Part shown: positions 24,149 through 32,877 of the stretch, in pieces
How positions within the stretch are numbered: the stretch's first letter is position 1
How the letters are laid out: each line of letters begins with the position of its first letter
From: JANQPX01 sp039197065
GTDB taxonomy: Bacteria; Pseudomonadota; Alphaproteobacteria; Geminicoccales; Geminicoccaceae
Length of the DNA: 64,000 nt
Direction: 5' to 3'
Assembly (NCBI GenBank): GCA_039197065.1
Contig: JBCCUL010000005.1
Location: 83,823-147,822 of the forward strand
Made by a program: the position numbers and the translations under genes
The notes under the pieces: model-generated
Seen by the model: only the letters and a program-made list of their open reading frames with translations
The model's database searches: none
What the model was told of the DNA's origin: nothing

Positions 24149-25474
24149 TCAGATCACGCCATCAGCCCGGAAAGCGGCAATCTCAGCCCGGTCATAACCG
24201 AGTTCGGCGAGGAGAGCATCGCTGTCGGCACCCAGTTTCGGCGGCGGGGTTTCAGGAGCCGGATCGCCGCCGCTCAGGCGAAAGCCGGCACCGGCGATGG
24301 CGATATCACGATCGGCGCCAGGCACATCGGCAAAACGCTTGAGCAGTCCCCTAACCTTGACATGCTCATGGTCGAGAATGGCGGGCACATCCAGCACCTC
24401 TCCGGCCGGCACACCATGCCGGTTCAGAAGCGCTGCCCAGTCAGACGCCGGCTTCGAAGCGAGCTCGCGCTCCAGCTCGGCCTTGAGCACATAGCGATTG
24501 GCCTTGCGCGCTTCCCGCTCAGAAAAGCGCGGATCGTCGATGAGATCGGCTCGCTCCAGCAAGCGGCAGAGCGTTTCGAACTGCTCCTGCTTATTGGCGG
24601 CAATATTCAAGAGACCGTCGGCCGTCTCGAAACTGCCGGATGGAGCGGCCGTCACATTCTCATTGCCCATGGGCTGAGGCGCCACGCCGGCGACCAGCCA
24701 GTTCGAGACCGCCCAGCCCATCGACACCAAGGTCGAATCCAGCATGGCAACGTCGATATCCTCCCCCTCACCGCTAACAGCCCGCCGATAGAGTGCGGCC
24801 GCGATCGCAAAGGCTGCGGTCATCCCACCGGTCGTATCCGCCACCGGATACCCCACCCTCAACCCCGCCCCCCCCGCGCGGCGGGGAGCGTTGACTTGAC
24901 GGTGATCGGCCAGCTCGGCGGTGTCTTCCGCCTCAACGTTGGTGTCGGCTGCATCGGCAGCGTTAATGGCAGCACCCAAGTCCACCCCGGCGGCGGCTGC
25001 CGCCCCGGTAACGCTCATGACGCCGGCGAGGCCTTGGATGATCTGATCATAGGCGGGATCGTTTTTCAGCGGGCTGTCCTTGCCGTAGCCAGAGATCGCG
25101 CAGGTGATCAGATCCGGCTTGATGGCGCGCAGCTCCTCCGGCCCTAGGCCCAACCTGGTCATCACGCCGGGACGAAAATTCTCGACCACCACATCGGCGC
25201 CCCCCACCAGTCGCTTGAAGATCGCCTTGCCGTCGGCAGCCTTCAGATCGAGGGTGATCGAGCGCTTGCCGGCATTCTGCGCCATGAAGGAGACGCCCAT
25301 GAGGCGCGCGTTAAGCTCTGGATCGGCGCCAAGCTCGCGGGCGAGGTCACCAGTTTTCGGCCGTTCCACTTTGATGACATCGGCGCCGAGCATCGCCAGC
25401 TGATAGCAGCAAAACGGCCCCGCCAGCACATTGGTGAGATCCAGGACCCGAACACCTTCAAACAGAGCCGCCAT
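24149..25474 (-). CDS. CaiB/BaiF family (class III) CoA transferase with an in-frame insertion
   Basis: 441 residues from ATG 25474. Family motifs: GVRVLDLTNVLAGPFCCYQLA at the N terminus, ADVIKVERPKTGD, NAGKRSITLDLK, VENFRPGVMTRLGLG, AYDQIIQGLAGVMSVTG (catalytic Asp region), then VGYPVADTTGG. Between the last two motifs are about 47 Ala- and Asp-rich residues (24,863-25,003) where relatives usually have under ten; the DNA there includes a C/G homopolymer run. The frame stays open, so the protein may be functional with a surface loop, or be damaged. It transfers CoA between carboxylic acids; the acid is unknown. Confidence 0.87.
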   Translation of the reverse strand: MAALFEGVRVLDLTNVLAGPFCCYQLAMLGADVIKVERPKTGDLARELGADPELNARLMGVSFMAQNAGKRSITLDLKAADGKAIFKRLVGGADVVVENFRPGVMTRLGLGPEELRAIKPDLITCAISGYGKDSPLKNDPAYDQIIQGLAGVMSVTGAAAAAGVDLGAAINAADAADTNVEAEDTAELADHRQVNAPRRAGGAGLRVGYPVADTTGGMTAAFAIAAALYRRAVSGEGEDIDVAMLDSTLVSMGWAVSNWLVAGVAPQPMGNENVTAAPSGSFETADGLLNIAANKQEQFETLCRLLERADLIDDPRFSEREARKANRYVLKAELERELASKPASDWAALLNRHGVPAGEVLDVPAILDHEHVKVRGLLKRFADVPGADRDIAIAGAGFRLSGGDPAPETPPPKLGADSDALLAELGYDRAEIAAFRADGVI

Positions 25475-25546
25475 GCTTTCACTCCACTTATCGACGCCTG
25501 TGCCGACAAGGCCCGATATCACACGCCGACAAATCCAACCGCCTTA

Positions 25547-25801
25547 GAGCCCGTTTTGGACGTTATCGGATGATTCCAACCTGTTCCTGTCGAGATCAGG
25601 CAAGAAAGAGGCCGCTGACGACGCCTGGGCCGGCTGCAAGACGACCCTTCGGGTGGCATTGGCCCGTAAAAGCTCCCTCTCACGTCCGGCCTACTCCGTC
25701 CTTCGTCTCTTCAGCTACACCGCATCGCTTGGCTTCAAGTTCCTCGCATTCGCTCAAGGACAACGCCATGACATAGCTCCGACAGCTTCCGAAACGGGCT
25801 C
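25547..25801. mobile_element. Family 4 MITE-like element, copy 1
   Basis: 255 bp with imperfect terminal inverted repeats GAGCCCGTTTTGGA and GAGCCCGTTTCGGA (minus strand), flanked by a direct TTA on both sides (25544-25546 and 25802-25804). No transposase frame. TNA duplications and similar ends are typical of IS5-family elements, so this is probably a non-autonomous derivative (inference). Confidence 0.7.
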
Positions 25802-25812
25802 TTAGCAATTCC

Positions 25813-25962
25813 TTAACCAGATCTCGCTACCATGCCTGGATAATGACGGTCCATGCGATCGTGGGAATCGAAGCTCGAAGCCTTTCATGACCAGCGAGCG
25901 GACTCCCAGGGTCGCATGGACCAAGAAGCCAGAATGACAGGTTTTGACGAAGAAAGTGTTAA
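25813..25962 (-). repeat. Family 1 hairpin element, copy 3 (reverse orientation)
   Basis: Arms at 25848-25923. The arm with GGGAGTCCG lies on the minus strand here, so this copy is inverted relative to the others. Outer TTAAC (25813) and GTTAA (25958). It sits eight bases from the end of the MITE-like element. Confidence 0.8.
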
Positions 25963-26042
25963 CAGCTGGAACGCAGACCTTCAGGCTCAATTCGCCAAAC
26001 CGATCACCGCCAAGTTGGGTTCAAACTTATGGTCGCTTCTTT

Positions 26043-26299
26043 GAGTCCGTTTTGGACGTTATCGAGCGATTTCATCATGTTGCCGTCGAGACCAGACGTA
26101 GAAGAGCTCGACGAGCGGTGCGGCCATCGGTCAGGGACGATGACGACGCATGAACCGACTGCGGCGCGATCCTCCGGATGGCTTTGTCCAGTGCATCTGC
26201 GTCGTCCCTTGCCGCTACGGATGCGCCGCACCGTCTTGCTTCAGGCATCTGATCACGGATAACATTTTGAAATCACGCCGATAACTTCGGAAACCGGCT
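26043..26299. mobile_element. Family 4 MITE-like element, copy 2 (degenerate)
   Basis: About 257 bp. Starts GAGTCCGTTTTGGACGTTATCG, matching the first 22 bases of copy 1 with one change, continues with similar sequence (TGTTGCCGTCGAGA), and ends CGGAAACCGGCT, a decayed inverse end. The 1-kb gap 25475-26508 therefore holds two MITE copies, one family 1 element and the copper promoter. Confidence 0.6.
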
Positions 26300-26447
26300 A
26301 AGAGAAATCATCGAAACCGTGCACGAGCCTTGAAGCCTTTGGTCACCTGTGAGCAGCCCGGCCTTTCGTTGAGGCGCTTCTCGGGCATCGATGCCATCCG
26401 GTCGATCCGATGCATATAGGCGGGTTCAATAATTGCCGCTTGCCGCC

Positions 26448-26478
26448 TTGACCTTCCAGTGACTGGAATGATTATCCC
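26448..26478 (+). promoter_or_regulatory. CueR-type (MerR family) promoter/operator of the copper ATPase gene
   Basis: A -35 box TTGACC (26448-26453) and a -10 box TATCCC (26473-26478) are separated by 19 bases, the long spacer typical of MerR-family promoters. The spacer contains the perfect dyad TTCCAGT-G-ACTGGAA. The ATG follows about 30 bases later. The cueR gene lies downstream at 29,286. Confidence 0.8.
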
Positions 26479-26508
26479 TCGTCACGCAATAGGCGAAGGG
26501 CTGGCAGA

Positions 26509-28962
26509 ATGGCCGTCGAGGACAGACTTCAGAACGAAGACATCATCAGAGATCCGGTGTGCGGCATGACCGTCGATCCCGGCCGGGGGAAACCCGTCCC
26601 GGATCATGACGGCAGGCGTTATCATTTCTGCGCCGAGCGTTGCCGCGAGCGCTTTTTGGATGATCCTGGAGCCTTCATCGAAGCGACCGATCCTGTCTGT
26701 GGCATGACCGTCGAGCGTGCCGATGCACGTTTCATGGCCAAACATCGAGGCGGGCGCTTCTTTTTCTGCTCCGCAACCTGCCAGGAAGCGTTCGAGAGGG
26801 CGCCGGACGATTACCTCGCCGATGAACCCACCGAAGAGGCGCCGCCGGGCACGCTCTATACCTGCCCGATGGATCCCGAGGTCATCAGCGAAAAGCCGGA
26901 TGATTGCCCGATCTGCGGCATGGCGCTCGAGCCGATGATGCCGAGCCTCGACGACGGCCCGAACCCGGAGCTGGTGGACTTTAAGCGTCGTCTTCGGATC
27001 GGGGCGCCGCTGGCGCTGGCCGTGCTGGTCCTCGAGATGGGCGGCCATCTCGGCATCCCCTTCGAGCACTGGGTGGGCGCTACCGCCTATCGCTGGCTCC
27101 AGGCCCTTCTGGCCGCGCCGGTGGTGTTCTGGATCGGCGCGGCCTTCTTCAAGCGCGGCTGGGCCTCGATCGCCAATCGCAGCCCGAATATGTGGACGCT
27201 GATCGCCATCGGCACTGGCGCGGCCTTCGCGTTCAGCCTCGCCGCCCTTCTACTGCCGGGCCTGTTCCCCCTCGGTCTGCGCTCCGAGGGTGCTGGGCCG
27301 CCCATCTATTTCGAGGCCGCGGCCGTGATCATTACGCTCGTGCTGGTCGGCCAGGTCCTTGAGCTCATGGCGCGCGAGCGCACCGGCGATGCCATTCGCG
27401 CGCTTTTGAACCTCGCGCCGAAAATAGCGAGACGCGTCACCGACGGTGGCGATGAGGAGGTGCGGGTCGACGATGTCCGGCCAGGCGATCGCCTGCGCGT
27501 GCGCCCAGGCGAAGGCGTGCCGGTTGATGGCATGGTGGTGGACGGGAGCAGCGCCGTCGACGAAAGCATGATCACCGGTGAGCCGCTGCCCGTCGAAAAA
27601 GGCATCGATGATCGGGTCACCGGCGGGACGCTGAACAAAGCCGGCAGCTTCGTGATGCAGGCCGACAGGGTGGGCACCGACAGCATGCTCGCCAGGATCG
27701 TGGCGCTTGTCGCCAAGGCGCAGCGCACGCGCGCACCTGTTCAGGCCCTGGCCGATAAGGTCGCCGCCTGGTTCGTACCGACCGTGGTCGGGATCGCCGT
27801 GATCGCCTTTGCCACCTGGCTTGCCTTCGGTCCGGCACCTGCAGTTTCCTATGCGCTGGTCGCTGCGGTCAGCGTTCTGATCATCGCCTGTCCCTGCGCG
27901 CTCGGCCTCGCAACACCGATGTCGATCATGGTCGCAACCGGCCGCGGCGCACAGATGGGGGTGCTGGTACGGGATGCCGAAGCGCTGGAGCGCCTGGCCA
28001 AAGCCGATGTGCTCGTGATCGACAAGACGGGCACGCTCACCGAAGGCCGCCCGACCCTGACCGATTGCCAGACAGCCGGTGGCCTGACGGAAAGCGAGCT
28101 CATCGCCCTTGCCGCCAGTCTGGAGCAAGGCTCGGAACATCCCCTCGCCGATGCGGTGCTGAGCGCTGCAAAAGAGCGTGGGCTTGCGCTTAGCCCGAGC
28201 ACGGACTTTACCGCCGAGCCTGGCAGGGGCATTCGCGGCATCATCTCAGGCAAGAAGGTCGCTCTCGGTAATCTGACGATGATGCAGGCAGAGGGCGTCG
28301 ACCTATCGCCCTTCACCGAGGCTGCCGAATGCCTGGAGGCAGACGGCAAGACCGTCATGTTCGTCGCGCTCGATGGCGAAGCCGGCGGGTTGCTGGCGGT
28401 CGCCGACCGGATCAAGGAGACGACGCCTGATGCGATCCAAGCACTTGGCGCTGCCGGCATGCAGGTGATCATGGCGACCGACGACAACCAGCGGACCGCG
28501 GCTGCCGTCGCCGATCTGTCCGGGATCGCCGACATCCGCGCCGAGGTCCTGCCCGAAGACAAGGCGGCACTCGTCAACGAACTGCAGCGCCTTGGCCGCA
28601 CCGTCGCCATGGCCGGCGATGGGGTCAATGACGCGCCCGCACTCGCCGCCGCCGATGTCGGCATCGCCATGGGCAACGGCGCCGACGTCGCGGTCGAGAG
28701 TGCCGGCATCACCCTGGTCAAAGGCGATCTTCGAGGCCTTCTGCAGGCGCGCGGGCTGGCGACGGCGACCATGCGCAACATCCGCCAGAATCTGCTTTTT
28801 GCCTTCGTCTACAACGCCGCCGGCGTGCCTGTTGCGGCCGGCATTCTCTATCCGTCACTCGGCATCCTGATGTCGCCGATGATCGCCGCGATTGCCATGA
28901 GCCTTTCCTCGGTGTCGGTCATCGGCAACGCGCTCAGGCTCAGAACATCCAGATTGGCGTAA
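26509..28962 (+). CDS. Copper-translocating P1B-type ATPase with two YHS domains
   Basis: 817 residues. N-terminal metal region: two YHS domains (DPVCGMTVDPGRG...FCAERC; DPVCGMTVERADA...FCSATC), then a heavy-metal-binding domain (YTCPMDPEV...CPICGMALEPM). The ATPase core has eight predicted membrane segments, the ion path IIACPCALGLATP, phosphorylation site DKTGTLTEG, SEHPLADA (HP motif), the MITGEPLPVEK actuator loop and MAGDGVNDAPAL. The CPC motif means Cu+ or Ag+ export, driven by ATP. Controlled by the CueR operator just upstream. No classic HMA domain is present; the two YHS domains replace it. Confidence 0.94.
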   Translation: MAVEDRLQNEDIIRDPVCGMTVDPGRGKPVPDHDGRRYHFCAERCRERFLDDPGAFIEATDPVCGMTVERADARFMAKHRGGRFFFCSATCQEAFERAPDDYLADEPTEEAPPGTLYTCPMDPEVISEKPDDCPICGMALEPMMPSLDDGPNPELVDFKRRLRIGAPLALAVLVLEMGGHLGIPFEHWVGATAYRWLQALLAAPVVFWIGAAFFKRGWASIANRSPNMWTLIAIGTGAAFAFSLAALLLPGLFPLGLRSEGAGPPIYFEAAAVIITLVLVGQVLELMARERTGDAIRALLNLAPKIARRVTDGGDEEVRVDDVRPGDRLRVRPGEGVPVDGMVVDGSSAVDESMITGEPLPVEKGIDDRVTGGTLNKAGSFVMQADRVGTDSMLARIVALVAKAQRTRAPVQALADKVAAWFVPTVVGIAVIAFATWLAFGPAPAVSYALVAAVSVLIIACPCALGLATPMSIMVATGRGAQMGVLVRDAEALERLAKADVLVIDKTGTLTEGRPTLTDCQTAGGLTESELIALAASLEQGSEHPLADAVLSAAKERGLALSPSTDFTAEPGRGIRGIISGKKVALGNLTMMQAEGVDLSPFTEAAECLEADGKTVMFVALDGEAGGLLAVADRIKETTPDAIQALGAAGMQVIMATDDNQRTAAAVADLSGIADIRAEVLPEDKAALVNELQRLGRTVAMAGDGVNDAPALAAADVGIAMGNGADVAVESAGITLVKGDLRGLLQARGLATATMRNIRQNLLFAFVYNAAGVPVAAGILYPSLGILMSPMIAAIAMSLSSVSVIGNALRLRTSRLA

Positions 28963-29017
28963 GTCCAGGCCGCTGGATGCCGAAGCGGAGGATCATAACG
29001 TGAACGGTAATCTTTCA

Positions 29018-29169
29018 TTAACCCCGGGATGCCATGATGGCCGCCTGGTCCATGCGATCCTGGGAGTCGGTCCACGCCTTCAAGAAAACTCGCCGGGCGC
29101 AGATTCCCAGGATCGCATGGACCAGCAAACCCCGCTCTTGATAGACCTGTTCGGTGAAGAAGAGGTTAA
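29018..29169 (+). repeat. Family 1 hairpin element, copy 4
   Basis: Arms at 29045-29125 (CTGGTCCATGCGATCCTGGG and CCCAGGATCGCATGGACCAG), loop unlike other copies, outer TTAAC (29018) and GTTAA (29165). It occupies most of the 323-bp gap between the copper ATPase gene and cueR. Confidence 0.85.
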
Positions 29170-29285
29170 TCTGTCCCTGCCATCCTTCAGCCATAGCGGA
29201 CATGGGGGATGTGGCCATGGCGATGACGTTCCGGGCGATTGCGTCACCTGGCGATGCGCGATGGGTTTACGGGAGGAGCGACATC

Positions 29286-29702
29286 ATGAACATCGGTGAA
29301 GCCGCGGCGCGATCCGGGCTGCCGGCCAAGACCATTCGCTATTACGGCGACATCGGCCTGGTGGAGCCCAGCCATCGCCAATCGAACGGTTACCGGGATT
29401 ACGACGAGCAGGATCTGCACCGTCTGAAATTTGTGCAGCGCGCCCGCTCGCTTGGTTTCACGGTCGAGGAATGCCGCGAGCTGCTGGATCTCTATCGGGA
29501 CCGTAGTCGGGCGAGCGCCGACGTCAAATCGATCGCCGAAAAGCGCATCGCCGACATCCGCCAGAAGATCGACGCACTGAAGGCGATGGAGACGACGCTT
29601 TCGCGCCTCGCCGAGGATTGCCAGGGCGATCATCGACCGGACTGCCCGATCCTGAATGATCTTGCCAGCGGTAGCGGGCAGCCGTCAGCAGGATCGAGCT
29701 GA
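29286..29702 (+). CDS. cueR: Copper-responsive MerR family regulator CueR
   Basis: 138 residues from ATG 29286, after GGGAGGAG. The DNA-binding domain NIGEAAARSGLPAKTIRYYGDIGLVEPSHR is typical MerR. The metal-binding loop CQGDHRPDC has two Cys seven residues apart, the CueR spacing for linear Cu+/Ag+ binding. It should untwist the 19-bp-spaced promoter in front of the copper ATPase gene when Cu+ is high. Separated from the ATPase by a family 1 element, so it may have its own promoter. Confidence 0.93.
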   Translation: MNIGEAAARSGLPAKTIRYYGDIGLVEPSHRQSNGYRDYDEQDLHRLKFVQRARSLGFTVEECRELLDLYRDRSRASADVKSIAEKRIADIRQKIDALKAMETTLSRLAEDCQGDHRPDCPILNDLASGSGQPSAGSS

Positions 29703-29887
29703 GGGCAAGCGGCGTCCATGTCCTTGCCAAAGCTGGAACCGCAGGATCATGATCCGATCGATCCGGTGGGCGGATATGATGATCAAGCTTCAAGAAACGG
29801 TGTGCCGACCATTTCTCAAGCGATCTCGCATCTCACGCTGCTTGGCCACCGGGCCAGTCGTTGTCCACCACCATGGAAACGATCGCC

Positions 29888-31153
29888 ATGATCAACGATC
29901 AAGTCCTGGCCAGGTTCGAACCGTTCGGACAGGGGCTGCTGAAACCAATCTATCAGGACTACGGATTCGCCAATCTGCCTGCGACGCTGCATTTTCTCCT
30001 GACCGGCGAGAGGCTGGGCAGGCTTCTGCCGCCGGACTGCTTCGGCGGCAGCTATCCGACGCCTAAACGCATCATACTGCTCTTCATCGACAGCTTCGGC
30101 TGGGATTGCTGGCAGCGTTATGCCGAGCGCTCGACAGTGATGCGCCGTGTAATCCGAGACGGCGTTCTCACACCGATCTCGGCGCTGTTTCCCTCGACGA
30201 CATCGGCATCGGTGTCGACATTGAACCTCGGATCCCTGCCGGCGGCGCATGGGGTGTTCGAGTGGAACCTGTACATCCCTTCCATCGGCGAGACCATCCA
30301 GACCCTGCCTTTCTCCACCCTGGGTAAGACTGCCGTTTCCTGCACGACCATGGGTTATGATGCCGACCTCCTGGTCGCCCGTCAGGAGACGACGCATCAA
30401 CGCCTAGCACGACAGGGCGTCAGGTCGATCCAGCTGGCGCATCGGAACCACGCCTTCTCTCCCTACAATAAGATCGTCTCGGCAGGCGCGGAGGTCATCC
30501 CCCATGGAACACTTCCAGAAGCGCTGATCCAGCTACAGGATCTTATGGCGGACCCACCCGAAAAAGCGCTGATCAACCTCTACTGGGCAGGCCTCGATTC
30601 GGCCGCCCATGCCCTTGGCCCCCGCTCAGCCGTTCACGAGGCGGAAACGCGAAGTTTCTGGCTGACGATGGACGCCTTCCTCGGCGAGATCCGAAGCCCG
30701 GACACGATGCTGCTGATCACGGCGGATCACGGGCAGGTCAAGGGGAAGGCCGACCAGACCCTCTACATCAACGAGATCTATCCCGAGCTCGAAGACTGCC
30801 TTCTGCGCAGTCCGAGCGGCCAGATCATCCTCCCGAACGGCTCGCCACGCGACATGTTCCTGCATATCGAACCCGATCGCAGGGAGCACGTCCTCGGCCT
30901 CTTAAGGGATGGTTTGAGCGATGTCGCCATGGTCATAGCCGTCGACGAGCCCATCGACCTGGGCCTCTTTGGCGCGCGTTCGATCGGTCCGCAGAACAGG
31001 CAGCGCCTCGGGGATGTTCTCCTGCTGCCCTATGGCGGCCACTTTGTCTGGTGGCGCAAAGACGGCATTCTGGAGAACAGGTTCAACGGACATCACGGCG
31101 GGCTTGTCGCCGAGGAACTGATCACCGTAGCCGGCGTTTTGAACCAGCTCTGA
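29888..31153 (+). CDS. Type I phosphodiesterase/nucleotide pyrophosphatase family protein
   Basis: About 421 residues from ATG 29888 (GGAA upstream); an ATG at 29873 is the alternative. Alkaline-phosphatase-superfamily motifs: FIDSFGWD (first metal Asp), FPSTTSASVSTLNLG with the Thr nucleophile, INLYWAGLDSAAHALG, LITADHGQVKG and FNGHHGGL. No signal peptide, so it is probably cytoplasmic. These enzymes hydrolyse phosphodiesters or pyrophosphates of nucleotides or lipids; the substrate cannot be told. It is not clearly part of the copper locus despite the 185-bp spacing. Confidence 0.85.
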   Translation: MINDQVLARFEPFGQGLLKPIYQDYGFANLPATLHFLLTGERLGRLLPPDCFGGSYPTPKRIILLFIDSFGWDCWQRYAERSTVMRRVIRDGVLTPISALFPSTTSASVSTLNLGSLPAAHGVFEWNLYIPSIGETIQTLPFSTLGKTAVSCTTMGYDADLLVARQETTHQRLARQGVRSIQLAHRNHAFSPYNKIVSAGAEVIPHGTLPEALIQLQDLMADPPEKALINLYWAGLDSAAHALGPRSAVHEAETRSFWLTMDAFLGEIRSPDTMLLITADHGQVKGKADQTLYINEIYPELEDCLLRSPSGQIILPNGSPRDMFLHIEPDRREHVLGLLRDGLSDVAMVIAVDEPIDLGLFGARSIGPQNRQRLGDVLLLPYGGHFVWWRKDGILENRFNGHHGGLVAEELITVAGVLNQL

Positions 31154-31212
31154 TACCAGTCGCACAAAGTTCTGACCGATGCGTATGGGTGGCCTACCGC
31201 GTTCATCCTTCT

Positions 31213-31365
31213 TTAACTCGACGCGGCTATCATCCTTCGCATCTTGCTGGTCCATGCGATCCTGGGAGTCCGAGCCCCGCGCCAACGCACCCCGCGGGCG
31301 GGCGGATTCCAAGGATCGCATGGACCGCGAAACAACATGAGATGACGACGTGCACAAAGACTAAT
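31213..31365 (+). repeat. Family 1 hairpin element, copy 5
   Basis: Arms at 31248-31326 (TGGTCCATGCGATCCTGGGA and the inverse with TTCCAAGGATCGC). TTAAC at 31213; the right limit is less clear (ACTAATG). Sequence after it (to 31,421) resembles that after copy 1. Confidence 0.8.
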
Positions 31366-31421
31366 GACCGGAAGAATCCCTGCGGCCAACGACGTGATTT
31401 GACGACCTATCGATGGAAACC

Positions 31422-31526
31422 AGAGCTTTTCCCGACCAGGTGGAACCATCTGTTCGATACGGAAATGTGGTAAAACAAAGAAATAGAGTGTGTATCCCGA
31501 TCACATCCGATCGGGATCCGCTCTAA
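31422..31526 (+). repeat. Family 3 repeat, copy 2
   Basis: GAGCTTTTCCCGACCAGGTG, CTGTTCGATACGGAAATG, AAATAGAGTGTGTATCCC, a hairpin TCCCGATC-ACATCC-GATCGGGA and CCGCTCTA. Ends are inverted (AGAGC/GCTCT). Short palindromic repeats of this layout are widespread in Rhizobiales. With copy 5 of family 1 it fills the 394-bp gap before nth. Confidence 0.85.
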
Positions 31527-31547
31527 ATGCGGTTGGCATAAAACGCC

Positions 31548-32198
31548 TCAACCAGCCGCCTTCTGGCCGGACGTCTTGTCTTTGAAGCCGCAGACATCCT
31601 GGATGACGCATTCCTGGCATTTCGGCTTGCGCGCCAGGCAGACATAGCGGCCGTGCAGAATGAGCCAGTGATGGGCGCCGCGCGCATAATGCTTCGGCAC
31701 GGCCTTTTCGAGTTTCTTCTCGACGGCGAGCGGCGTCTTGGCGGGCGCCAGGCCGGTGCGGTTGGCGAGGCGAAAGACATGGGTGTCGACAGCGATGGTC
31801 GGCTCGCCGAAGGCCTCGTTCAGGACGACGCTCGCAGTCTTCCTGCCCACGCCCGGCAGTTTCTCCAGAGCTTCGCGGCTGTTGGGCACAGCGCTTCCAT
31901 GCTCGTCGATCAGCGCCTTGCTGAGCGCAACAACGTTCTTCGCCTTGTTGCGAAAAAGACCGATGGTCTTGATCAACTCACGTACCTTGTCCTCGCCGAG
32001 CGCCAGCATGGCTTCCGGCGTATCGGCGAGCTCGAACAGCTTCTTGGTCGCCTTGTTGACGCCGACATCGGTCGCCTGCGCCGAGAGCACCACCGCCACC
32101 AGGAGCGTGAACGGGTTGGTGAAATCCAGCTCGGTCTTGGGCGCCGGATTGGCCGCCGCAAGCCTCGAGAACATCGTGTTGATCTGATCACGCTTCAT
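31548..32198 (-). CDS. nth: Endonuclease III
   Basis: 216 residues from ATG 32198 (MKRDQINTMFSRL); the frame extends further upstream without family similarity. LLVAVVLSAQATD is the family signature, LPGVGRKTASVVL the helix-hairpin-helix with the catalytic Lys, IAVDTHVFRLANRTGL the catalytic Asp, and CLARKPKCQECVIQDVC the C-x6-C-x2-C-x5-C iron-sulphur loop. Base-excision repair of oxidised pyrimidines. It is the canonical copy; a paralogue is at 23,441. Divergent from the DUF2244 gene. Confidence 0.96.
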   Translation of the reverse strand: MKRDQINTMFSRLAAANPAPKTELDFTNPFTLLVAVVLSAQATDVGVNKATKKLFELADTPEAMLALGEDKVRELIKTIGLFRNKAKNVVALSKALIDEHGSAVPNSREALEKLPGVGRKTASVVLNEAFGEPTIAVDTHVFRLANRTGLAPAKTPLAVEKKLEKAVPKHYARGAHHWLILHGRYVCLARKPKCQECVIQDVCGFKDKTSGQKAAG

Positions 32199-32327
32199 GG
32201 GTGGGCTGTCCACATCATTGACGTTAGGGCCGTCGTCGGCGAAGGAGTCATCCCGTCGCTTGGAATGCGGCCTCACCGTCGATGGCAAATCACTGGTTTG
32301 TTGCGCAGAGCCGCCTATATCGTAGCT

Positions 32328-32819
32328 ATGACCAAGAGCGCAGCGACCACAGGCTCTTCCTCGCCGTCGGATTTTCAGGTGGTTCTTTATCCGAACCGCT
32401 CACTCGACGACAAGGGCTTTGCCCTGTTGATGGTTCTGGTCGCCCTTGTCTGCGGGTTGGTGGGCGCTGGTTTTGCCCTGGCAGGCGCCTGGCCGGTGAC
32501 CGGCTTTCTCGGGCTGGACGTGCTGCTCCTGTACCTCGCGTTTCGCTGGAATTTTCGAAGCTCATCGCGGGCCGACTTCATCACGCTGGACGATGACGGG
32601 CTGACCGTCAAACGGATCATACCGAATGGCGAGGCGAGGGAATGGCGGTTCGAGACCGCCTGGGTTCAGGTGGTCATCGAAAAAAAGCGCCTCCTGCTCC
32701 GCTCCCATGGCGAAAGCCTGGCGATCGGCCCCTATCTGACCGCAGCCGAGCGTTCCAGTCTCGCGGACGCCCTGCGCGAAGCGATCCGAAATCACCGGGA
32801 CGCGCTGTCCGCGTCCTGA
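32328..32819 (+). CDS. DUF2244 membrane protein
   Basis: 163 residues from ATG 32328. Two adjacent hydrophobic segments (LMVLVALVCGLVGAGFALAG and VTGFLGLDVLLLYLAF) are followed by the DUF2244 beta-rich domain (ITLDDDGLTVKRIIPNGEAREWRFETAWVQV). Function of the family is unknown; it occurs widely in Alphaproteobacteria and often next to nth, as here (divergent, 129 bp apart). Confidence 0.88.
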   Translation: MTKSAATTGSSSPSDFQVVLYPNRSLDDKGFALLMVLVALVCGLVGAGFALAGAWPVTGFLGLDVLLLYLAFRWNFRSSSRADFITLDDDGLTVKRIIPNGEAREWRFETAWVQVVIEKKRLLLRSHGESLAIGPYLTAAERSSLADALREAIRNHRDALSAS

Positions 32820-32823
32820 TTTT

Positions 32824-32855
32824 AAAAAAAGGCGCCCATGCGCGGCATGAACGCC
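32824..32855 (-). terminator. Rho-independent terminator of the SRPBCC gene (minus strand)
   Basis: On the minus strand GGCGTTCATGC-CGC-GCATGGGCGCC forms an 11-bp stem with two G-T pairs, followed by seven Ts. It also lies 11 bp past the DUF2244 stop and may serve both directions. Confidence 0.85.
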
Positions 32856-32877
32856 CCTTTCCCGATCGTGTCTTCAG

